Assembly: GCA_041498155.1 (NCBI GenBank)
Contig: JBGQHV010000100.1
Coordinates: forward strand, 1 to 11,917
Origin: DASTHG01 sp041498155
Lineage (GTDB): Bacteria > Gemmatimonadota > Gemmatimonadetes > Gemmatimonadales > GWC2-71-9
Direction of reading: 5' to 3'
DNA length: 11,917 nucleotides
Below are positions 6,541 to 11,917 of this stretch, one piece after another (the stretch's first letter is position 1; the number at the start of each line of letters is the position of its first letter). The notes under the pieces are model-generated. The model worked only from the letters and a program-made list of their open reading frames with translations. It was not told the origin of the DNA and searched no databases. The translations under genes and the position numbers were made by a program.

Positions 6541-7382
6541 GCGCCCGGGCGCTACGCCGCCGGGCCAAAAGCGCCGCGATGACCGGCGTCGTGGCCGGAC
6601 TCGCGGTGCTCGCGGTGCTGCCGCTGTTGATGATCTTCGCCGATCTCGTCCACAAGGGCGCCACCTCGATTGACTGGAACTTCTTTCTGAAGGGCCCGGT
6701 GCCGGCCGGTGAGTCGGGCGGCGGCGTCGCCAATGCGATCGTCGGCACGGCGATCATCGTTGGGCTCGCCTGTCTCGCCGGCATCCCCGTCGGGGTCGGC
6801 ACTGGCCTTTACCTCGCCGAGTACGGGGGCGGCCGCCTGGGGTGGCTGGTCCGCTTCGTGGCCGACGTGATGAACGGAACGCCGTCGATCGTGGTTGGCA
6901 TTTCCGCCTGGACCTGGCTGGTGCGGCCCGCCGGACATTTTTCCGCGATCGCCGGCGGGGCCGCGCTCGCCATTCTGATGATCCCCATGCTCGCGCGCAC
7001 CACCGAGGAGATGGTCCGGCTCGTGCCCAATTCGCTGCGCGAAGCCGCGCTGGCCCTGGGCTACCCGCGTTGGCGCACGTCGCTGGCGATTGTCACCCGC
7101 ACGGCATTGGGAGGGATCGTCACCGGAGCGCTCGTTGCCGTCGCGCGCATCGCCGGGGAGACCGCACCGCTCCTCTTCACGGCCCTCGGCAACTTCAACT
7201 TCACCACGACGGTCACCGAGCCTATGCAGACCTTGTCCTTGCAGATCTACGTCTATGCCACCGGCCCCTTCGACGAATGGCACCGGCTGGCCTGGGCCTC
7301 GGCCCTCGTGCTGATGGGCATGGTCCTGCTGCTCTCCCTCACGGCCCGGTGGGTCACCCGGTCACGCCATGCCGCTCGATAG
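6537..7382 (+). CDS. pstA: Phosphate ABC transporter permease PstA
   Basis: The second permease subunit, 281 residues. GTG 6537 overlaps the pstC stop by 4 nt and has GGGGAG (6522-6527) 9 nt upstream. The frame is open far upstream through pstC, but that part is an out-of-frame reading of pstC. The order is membrane helix 1 (GVVAGLAVLAVLPLLMIFADL), a periplasmic loop, NAIVGTAIIVGLACLAGIPVG, the segment DVMNGTPSIVVGI, and the EAA coupling loop (LREAALALGYPRWRTS) followed by ARIAGETAPLLFT. Both are typical of PstA. With PstC it forms the transmembrane path for phosphate. The end overlaps the first pstB by 14 nt. Confidence 0.94.
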   Translation: MSARALRRRAKSAAMTGVVAGLAVLAVLPLLMIFADLVHKGATSIDWNFFLKGPVPAGESGGGVANAIVGTAIIVGLACLAGIPVGVGTGLYLAEYGGGRLGWLVRFVADVMNGTPSIVVGISAWTWLVRPAGHFSAIAGGAALAILMIPMLARTTEEMVRLVPNSLREAALALGYPRWRTSLAIVTRTALGGIVTGALVAVARIAGETAPLLFTALGNFNFTTTVTEPMQTLSLQIYVYATGPFDEWHRLAWASALVLMGMVLLLSLTARWVTRSRHAAR

Positions 7383-8277
7383 CTCCGTGGCCCAGGTCAG
7401 CTCCGCCATGACCGGCGCCGGTGCTCTGCCGCGCCGCGCGCAACCGTCCGCGTCCCAGGCGCCGGGGGCGCAACTCTCGCTCGCCGCCACCCCCGGCGCC
7501 ACGTCCCGGCCCGACAACTCCCTGGTGCGGGTCGAAACCCGGCGGCTCACCGCCCTCTTCGGCCGCACGGTCGCCGTGCGGGAGGTGTCGCTGTTCTTCC
7601 CCACCAATACCGTGACGGCCATCATCGGGCCATCGGGCTGCGGCAAGAGCACGTTCCTGCGCTGCCTCAACCGGATGCACGAGCTGTCCGACGGCGGGTG
7701 GGTGACGGGCGCAGTGCTGCTCGACGGGGAGGACATCTACAGCGGCGGACTCGACCCCGTCGCCGTGCGGAGCCATGTGGGCATGGTGTTCCAGCGCCCG
7801 ACACCGTTCCCCACCATGTCCATCTACGACAACGTCGCCGCGGGCCTGCGTCTCGGCACGCACCGCAAACGGAGCGAGCTGGACGAGATCGTGGAACGTG
7901 CGCTGCGCCAGGCCGCCCTGTGGGACGAGGTGAAAGACCGCCTGCAGACGAGCGCCGTCGCGCTCTCGGGCGGGCAGCAACAGCGGCTGTGTATCGCCCG
8001 GGCGGTCGCGCCGCGCCCCGAGGTCCTGCTCCTCGACGAGCCCACAGCGTCGCTCGACCCCGCCGGCACCCAGCGGATCGAGGAGCTGTGCCACGAGCTC
8101 AAGCGTCAGTACACGATCGTGATCGTCACGCACAACATGCAGCAGGCGGCGCGGGTATCGGACTACACCGCCTTCTTCTATATGGGTGACCTGATCGAGA
8201 TCGGGCGGACCAGCCAGCTCTTCACCAACCCGGCCAAGGAGCAGACCGAGGCCTATCTGACCGGGAGATTCGGTTGA
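7369..8277 (+). CDS. pstB: Phosphate ABC transporter ATPase, first copy (diverged PstB)
   Basis: ABC ATPase of the PstB family, 302 residues, with complete nucleotide-binding machinery: Walker A GPSGCGKST (87-95), signature LSGGQQQR (from 199), Walker B VLLLDEP (219-225) and the H-loop in VIVTHNM. A 50-residue Ala/Pro/Ser-rich N-terminus precedes the conserved core, so the protein is longer than the usual 250-260 residues. ATG 7369 overlaps pstA by 14 nt; in-frame ATG 7408 and GTG 7525 are alternatives and no start has a strong Shine-Dalgarno. Near Walker B it reads PTASLDPAGT instead of PstB's usual PCSALDPI, and the Q-loop region reads RPTPFPTMS, so it has drifted from canonical PstB. It is directly followed by a canonical PstB, suggesting a heterodimeric or alternative ATPase. 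Confidence 0.9.
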   Translation: MPLDSSVAQVSSAMTGAGALPRRAQPSASQAPGAQLSLAATPGATSRPDNSLVRVETRRLTALFGRTVAVREVSLFFPTNTVTAIIGPSGCGKSTFLRCLNRMHELSDGGWVTGAVLLDGEDIYSGGLDPVAVRSHVGMVFQRPTPFPTMSIYDNVAAGLRLGTHRKRSELDEIVERALRQAALWDEVKDRLQTSAVALSGGQQQRLCIARAVAPRPEVLLLDEPTASLDPAGTQRIEELCHELKRQYTIVIVTHNMQQAARVSDYTAFFYMGDLIEIGRTSQLFTNPAKEQTEAYLTGRFG

Positions 8278-9137
8278 GCACACAGACACCGGCGCTCGCC
8301 CAGGTGGGATCGCCACCCTCGCACCGACGGAGTCCCGGCGAGAAGGGTCACCTCGTCACGATCCCGCCCGAGGCGGTCAGTCCGTTCCCTGTGGTGGACG
8401 TCCGGAACTACGCCTTCTGGTATGGGGCGCGCCAGGCGCTGACCGATCTCACGCTGACCATCCCGCGTCGCGCCGTCACCGCGCTGATCGGACCGTCGGG
8501 CTGCGGGAAGAGCACATTTCTCCGCTCGCTCAACCGCATGAACGACATCATCGCGGATACGAGGCACACCGGCGATATCCTGCTCGAGGGGGTATCGCTC
8601 TTCTCCTCGGGCACCGACGTCGTCGAGCTGCGGCGGCGGGTCGGCATGGTATTCCAGCGCCCCAATCCGTTCCCCAAGTCCATCTTCGACAATGTGGCCT
8701 ACGGCCCGCGCACCAATGGTTTCGCCCCCGAGCGGGAAATGGCGGAGCGGGTGGAACGGGCGCTGCGGCAGGCGGCGCTGTGGGACGAGGTGAAGGATCG
8801 CCTCGACACGCCCGGCACCGGTCTCTCCGGCGGTCAGCAGCAGCGGCTGTGCATCGCCCGCGCGCTCGCCAACGAGCCGGAGGTCCTGCTCATGGACGAG
8901 CCCTGCTCGGCGCTCGACCCGATCGCCACCGAGCGCATCGAGGAGCTGATCGTCGAGCTGAAGCGCGACTACACAATCGTCATCGTCACGCATAACATGC
9001 AACAGGCGTCCCGCGTCTCGGAATTCACGGGATTCTTCTACCTCGGCCGGCTCGTGGAGTTCGGGGAAACGGCGCAGCTGTTCACGCGGCCCCAGGACGA
9101 GCGGACCGAGGGCTACATCACCGGGAGGTTCGGTTGA
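8274..9137 (+). CDS. pstB: Phosphate ABC transporter ATPase, second copy (canonical PstB)
   Basis: Canonical PstB, 287 residues, which powers phosphate import as a dimer under PstC/PstA. Walker A GPSGCGKST spans 73-81, the signature LSGGQQQR starts at 184, Walker B VLLMDEP spans 204-210 and is followed by the family-typical PCSALDPIAT. The segments QRPNPFPKSIFDNV and TGFFYLGRLVEFG are also standard. The first 40 residues are a variable extension. The start is TTG 8274, overlapping the preceding stop (TTGA), with GGGAG (8263-8267) 6 nt upstream. It is a tandem paralogue of the gene before it, and both proteins end in TGRFG. Confidence 0.94.
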   Translation: MSTQTPALAQVGSPPSHRRSPGEKGHLVTIPPEAVSPFPVVDVRNYAFWYGARQALTDLTLTIPRRAVTALIGPSGCGKSTFLRSLNRMNDIIADTRHTGDILLEGVSLFSSGTDVVELRRRVGMVFQRPNPFPKSIFDNVAYGPRTNGFAPEREMAERVERALRQAALWDEVKDRLDTPGTGLSGGQQQRLCIARALANEPEVLLMDEPCSALDPIATERIEELIVELKRDYTIVIVTHNMQQASRVSEFTGFFYLGRLVEFGETAQLFTRPQDERTEGYITGRFG

Positions 9138-9871
9138 CCGACACTCTGCATCTCGACGGGCCGACCCCGGGCCCACGTCCCGGAACTGTGCATCGGCACT
9201 TCCACGACGAGCTGTCCGATCTCAAGTCCCGGCTGCTGGCGATGTCGGCCGAAGCCCAGACCGCGCTCGCGACCGCCGTGGACGCCCTGCTGCATCGGGA
9301 TTCATCCCGCGCCGCCCAGGTCATCGCAGGCGACCACCGGATCGATACCCTCGAAAACGAGATCGAAGACCTGGTGGTTCGGCTCATGGCCACACAGCAG
9401 CCCATGGCGCGCGACCTGCGGCTCCTCATGGCGGCGCTCAAGATCGCCAACGATCTGGAGCGGGTCGGCGACCACGCGGTGAACATCGCGCAATCGGCCG
9501 AGCGCCTGGTCGCCAGCCCCCCCATCGTCCCCGAGCCGGAGATCGTGGAGATGGCCCGGATGGCGCGGCGGATGCTCGCCGATGCGCTCGATGCGTTCGT
9601 GCGCGCCGATGCGCAGGCGGGCCGGGCGGTCTGTCGGCGCGACGACCAGGTGGACAGTCTGCACGATTCGGTGTTCCGCATCCTGCTCACCCACATGATG
9701 GAAACCCCGCACATCATCAGCGCGGCGATCGAGCTGTTCCTGGTGAGCCGGAATCTCGAGCGGGTGGCGGATCTCGCGACCAATGTCGCCGAGGACGTCG
9801 TGTTTCTGGTCGAGGGGAAGAGCATCAAGCATCACGCAGGGGAAGACCAGCCGGCGAAGAGCGCGCGGTGA
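9134..9871 (+). CDS. phoU: Phosphate signalling regulator PhoU
   Basis: PhoU links the Pst transporter to the PhoR kinase, keeping PhoR in its repressing state when phosphate is ample. The 245-residue protein has two PhoU repeats, each a three-helix bundle with the E-x3-D metal-binding motif: DLERVGDHAVNIAQ (E109, D113) and NLERVADLATNVAED (E209, D213). The MARDLRLLMAALK segment is also characteristic. It starts at TTG 9134, overlapping the second pstB stop (TTGA), with GGGAGG (9123-9128) 5 nt upstream. It is the last gene of the operon and converges on the rhomboid gene. Confidence 0.95.
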   Translation: MTDTLHLDGPTPGPRPGTVHRHFHDELSDLKSRLLAMSAEAQTALATAVDALLHRDSSRAAQVIAGDHRIDTLENEIEDLVVRLMATQQPMARDLRLLMAALKIANDLERVGDHAVNIAQSAERLVASPPIVPEPEIVEMARMARRMLADALDAFVRADAQAGRAVCRRDDQVDSLHDSVFRILLTHMMETPHIISAAIELFLVSRNLERVADLATNVAEDVVFLVEGKSIKHHAGEDQPAKSAR

Positions 9872-9875
9872 GGGT

Positions 9876-9894
9876 GGCGGGGACTCGCCCCGCC
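9876..9894. terminator. Hairpin between convergent phoU and rhomboid genes
   Basis: A 7-bp GC stem (GGCGGGG at 9876-9882, CCCCGCC at 9888-9894) with a 5-nt loop fills most of the 26-bp gap between the two stop codons. There is no T-run on either side. Its place between converging genes suggests a bidirectional terminator, but that is inferred from position. Confidence 0.42.
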
Positions 9895-9897
9895 CCA

Positions 9898-10650
9898 TTA
9901 CCGCCAGCCGCCCCCTCCGGGCAGCACCAGTCGCTGCTCCAGATACTCCCGCTTCGCGAACAGCCGGATCAGCAGCAGCCCCGCCACGAACCCCCCGATG
10001 TGCGCGAGGAAGGCGGTGCCGCCGCTCTGCTGCGCGCCGAGCGCCGGCAGGCTCCCCAACACCTGCAGCAGAATCCAATAGCCCAACATCACATAGGCGG
10101 GGAGCGTGATGGTGGTGATGTAGAAGCCGAGCGGCAGCAGCGCGTGCACCCGTACCCGGGGGTAGAGCAGCAGGTAGGCGCCGAGCACGCCGCTGATCGC
10201 TCCCGACGCGCCGACCATCGGGACGGGGGAGGTCGGGTTGAGGAACGTCTGAGCGGCCGCCGCCGCCACGCCGCAGATCAGATAGAAGATGGCGAAGCGC
10301 GTGTGCCCCATGGCGTCCTCGATATTGTTGCCGAACACCCAGAAGAACACCATGTTGCCGATCAGGTGCATCCAACCGCCGTGCATGAACATCGACGTCA
10401 CTACGGTCCAGTACTGCGGGGTCGGGTCGACGGCGCAGAACAGCCCGGGGCCCATCTCGAATCCGGTGCCGGGTGGGAGGCGGTGGAGCACCTCCCCCGG
10501 GATGAGGCCGTAGTTGCAGACGGCTGCCGCTACGGCGTTCGCCGATCCCAGCCCTTCGACAAGGATCCAGGCAGCCACGTTCAGCGCGATGATGCCGACC
10601 GTGACGATTGGCTTGAGGGTAGTGGGATTCTCGTCCCGGTACGGGATCAC
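9898..10650 (-). CDS. Rhomboid-family intramembrane serine protease
   Basis: A six-helix rhomboid protease of 250 residues that should cleave transmembrane substrates in the inner membrane. The catalytic dyad is visible as S149 in GASG and H217 in AHIGG, with the oxyanion/loop motif HGGWMHLIGNMVFFWVFG (H90, H95, N99). GTG 10650 is chosen because it gives the common rhomboid N-terminus (IPYRDENPT) and has AGGA 8 nt upstream; a TTG at 10686 would extend it by 12 residues. A longer loop after helix 1, with two Cys (C45, C72), separates it from minimal bacterial rhomboids. It faces phoU and is divergent from dnaK, so it is an independent unit with no evident tie to phosphate. Substrate is unknown. 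Confidence 0.92.
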   Translation of the reverse strand: MIPYRDENPTTLKPIVTVGIIALNVAAWILVEGLGSANAVAAAVCNYGLIPGEVLHRLPPGTGFEMGPGLFCAVDPTPQYWTVVTSMFMHGGWMHLIGNMVFFWVFGNNIEDAMGHTRFAIFYLICGVAAAAAQTFLNPTSPVPMVGASGAISGVLGAYLLLYPRVRVHALLPLGFYITTITLPAYVMLGYWILLQVLGSLPALGAQQSGGTAFLAHIGGFVAGLLLIRLFAKREYLEQRLVLPGGGGWR

Positions 10651-10780
10651 GCGGCTAATCCTATGCCCCGCCAGAACGTTGCGCAAACTGCCTTTTTGGC
10701 ACCTATTTCAGGCACGTGGGTTGCTCTTGCGACCGCCGGTGAGGAGTACGCATCACCCTTCACGATAAGGAGCACCGGAC
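10651..10780. other. Divergent promoter region, rhomboid gene / dnaK
   Basis: This 130-bp gap must serve both divergent genes. It contains a palindrome TTGCGCAA (10679-10686), a small inverted repeat TGCC-TTTTT-GGCA near 10690-10701, and the dnaK ribosome-binding site AAGGAG (10768-10773). I see no CIRCE element (TTAGCACTC-N9-GAGTGCTAA) and no clear heat-shock sigma promoter. No start site can be placed with confidence. Confidence 0.5.
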
Positions 10781-11917
10781 ATGGCTGAGAAGATCATCGG
10801 GATCGACTTGGGGACCACGAACTCCGTGGTGGCCGTCATGGAGGGCGGCGACCCGGTCGTCATTCCCAACGCCGAAGGCGGCCGGACGACTCCGTCGGTC
10901 GTCGCGTTCACCAAGGACGGCGAGCGGCTGGTCGGCCAGGTCGCGAAGCGCCAGGCCGTGACCAACCCGCAGAACACGATCTTCTCGATCAAGCGCTTCA
11001 TGGGACGTCGCATCACCGAGGTGACCGAAGAGATCAAGCGCGTCCCCTACAAGGTCGTCGCGGGCACGAACGAGCTGGCGTCGGTCGAGATCCAAGGCAA
11101 GCGCTATACGCCCCCGGAGATCTCGGCGATGATCCTGCAGAAGATGAAGCAGACGGCCGAAGACTACCTGGGGCACAAGGTCGAGAAGGCGGTGATCACG
11201 GTCCCCGCCTACTTCAACGATTCCCAGCGGCAGGCCACGAAGGACGCGGGCAAGATCTCGGGCCTCGACGTGGTGCGCATCATCAACGAGCCCACCGCGT
11301 CCGCCCTGGCGTATGGCCTCGATAAGAAGAAGGAAGAGAAGGTGGCCGTGTACGACCTGGGCGGCGGCACCTACGACATTTCGGTGCTCGAGCTCGCCGA
11401 GGGGGTGTTCGAGGTCAAGAGCACCAACGGCGACACCCATCTGGGCGGCGATGATTTCGATGCCCGGATCATGCAGTGGCTGGTGGACGAGTTCAAGCGC
11501 GACCAGGGCATCGATCTCTCGAAGGACCCGATGGCTCTGCAGCGGCTCAAGGAAGCCGCCGAGAAGGCGAAAATGGAGCTGTCTACCGTGATGCAGACGG
11601 AGATCAACCTCCCCTTCATCACAGCCGACCAGTCCGGCCCGAAGCACCTGAATCTGTCGCTCACGCGGGCCAAGCTGGAGCAGCTGGTGGATGATCTGGT
11701 CCAGCGGACGATTCCGCCCATGAAGCAGGCCCTGAAGGACGCGGGGCTGGAGCCGGGCCAGATCGACGAGGTCATTCTGGTCGGCGGTGATGAACGGGAG
11801 GTTGATCTCCGTCTGCATCACGGTGGACAGCTCCATCTTCGCCTTCTCGGCGGCTTCCTTGAGGCGCTGCAGCGCCATCGGGTCCTTCGAGAGGTCGATC
11901 CCCTGATCGCGCTTGAA
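10781..11917 (+). CDS. dnaK: Chaperone DnaK (Hsp70), first 336 residues, then a chimeric tail
   Basis: DnaK is the cytosolic Hsp70 chaperone. ATG 10781 follows AAGGAG by 7 nt. The nucleotide-binding domain is recognisable: IIGIDLGTTNS at the N-terminus, VITVPAYFNDSQRQATKDAG, IINEPTASALAYG, YDLGGGTYD (T197 is the catalytic-site Thr) and GDTHLGGDDFD. The frame is authentic through IDEVILVGG (codon 336, base 11788), where Hsp70 normally continues with S/Q-TRMP. Instead the frame runs on for 43 meaningless codons to the window end without a stop, because bases from about 11777 are an inverted piece of dnaK. The rest of the ATPase domain, the substrate-binding domain and the lid are absent. Treat residues after 336 as artefact or rearrangement. 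Confidence 0.93.
   Translation, partial: MAEKIIGIDLGTTNSVVAVMEGGDPVVIPNAEGGRTTPSVVAFTKDGERLVGQVAKRQAVTNPQNTIFSIKRFMGRRITEVTEEIKRVPYKVVAGTNELASVEIQGKRYTPPEISAMILQKMKQTAEDYLGHKVEKAVITVPAYFNDSQRQATKDAGKISGLDVVRIINEPTASALAYGLDKKKEEKVAVYDLGGGTYDISVLELAEGVFEVKSTNGDTHLGGDDFDARIMQWLVDEFKRDQGIDLSKDPMALQRLKEAAEKAKMELSTVMQTEINLPFITADQSGPKHLNLSLTRAKLEQLVDDLVQRTIPPMKQALKDAGLEPGQIDEVILVGGDEREVDLRLHHGGQLHLRLLGGFLEALQRHRVLREVDPLIALE
11492..11632 (+). repeat. Inverted repeat, left arm (dnaK codons 238-284)
   Basis: This 141-bp stretch of dnaK matches the reverse complement of 11777-11917 over its full length without gaps, with nine substitutions. The arms are separated by 144 bp. Confidence 0.96.
11777..11917 (-). 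repeat. Inverted repeat, right arm: antisense dnaK fragment from a variant gene
   Basis: Read on the minus strand, this segment encodes 47 residues from FKRDQGIDLSK to INLPFITADQ, identical in protein to dnaK codons 238-284 in the same window. It differs at nine bases, each a synonymous third-codon position (GAC/GAT, GGC/GGG, GAT/GAC, GCT/GCG, CGG/CGC, AAA/AAG, TCT/TCC, CCC/CCG, ACA/ACC). Such a pattern indicates a related but separate dnaK, from another strain, species or paralogue. The junction is a 12-bp sequence, CTGGTCGGCGGT (11777-11788), which serves both as the sense LVGG codons and as the antisense of TADQ. The fragment runs off the window. Confidence 0.93.

Noticed and set aside
7354..9176. 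Two long minus-strand open frames over the pstB genes
   Set aside because: They are antisense shadows with no recognisable motifs, caused by high GC and few stops.
10697..10712. Sigma54-like promoter (TGGCAC) upstream of dnaK
   Set aside because: The required GC of the -12 element is not at the correct distance.
9868..10788. 306-codon open frame on the plus strand opposite the rhomboid gene
   Set aside because: The minus strand encodes a complete rhomboid with catalytic Ser and His; the plus frame is low-complexity Arg/His/Pro-rich and is a shadow.
10760..11878. 372-codon open frame on the minus strand across dnaK
   Set aside because: It is antisense to dnaK; long open frames opposite Hsp70 genes are a known GC/codon-bias effect. 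Its first codons resemble DnaK only because the window end carries an inverted dnaK piece.
1..11917. tRNA, rRNA, CRISPR array, insertion sequence or phage genes
   Set aside because: No tRNA or rRNA motifs, direct-repeat/spacer arrays, transposase or integrase were seen; the window looks like core chromosome apart from the dnaK join.

Overview
The window is a GC-rich bacterial chromosome segment dominated by a phosphate-starvation (Pho) locus. It has dense gene packing, many GTG/TTG starts, Sec signal peptides and an outer-membrane porin, so the host is a diderm. Gene order and protein style suggest something like Gemmatimonadota, but this is an impression, not a demonstrated assignment.

Layout, left to right. 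(1) 1-250: C-terminal end of a PhoR-type sensor histidine kinase. (2) 296-2911: a tight four-gene operon with 4-7 nt overlaps: GT4 glycosyltransferase, a 43-residue membrane peptide, a small alkaline-phosphatase-superfamily hydrolase and a PAP2 phosphatase. (3) 2912-3283: a 372-bp intergenic region with a hairpin and two Pho-box-like repeat pairs. (4) 3284-5392: a phosphate-type porin and pstS, closed by a strong intrinsic terminator at 5420-5453. (5) 5454-9871: a second Pho-box-like array immediately after the terminator's T-tract, then pstC-pstA-pstB1-pstB2-phoU with overlapping junctions and two different PstB ATPases. (6) 9898-10650, minus strand: rhomboid protease. (7) 10781 to the window end: dnaK, interrupted after residue 336.

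How it works together (inference from known families): PhoR senses phosphate limitation through the Pst complex and PhoU. The porin admits phosphate, PstS captures it, and PstC/PstA with PstB move it inward. The operon next to phoR has the enzyme classes expected for replacing phospholipids with glycolipids: a phosphohydrolase or phosphodiesterase, a phosphatidate-type phosphatase and a lipid-type glycosyltransferase. It is preceded by an 11-bp-phased repeat array resembling the boxes upstream of the porin and pstC.

The last 141 bases are not a normal continuation of dnaK. They are an inverted copy of dnaK codons lying 145 bp upstream. The copy differs at nine positions, all synonymous third-codon positions, and joins at a 12-bp microhomology. 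This is most likely a chimeric join with a related dnaK, not native gene structure.
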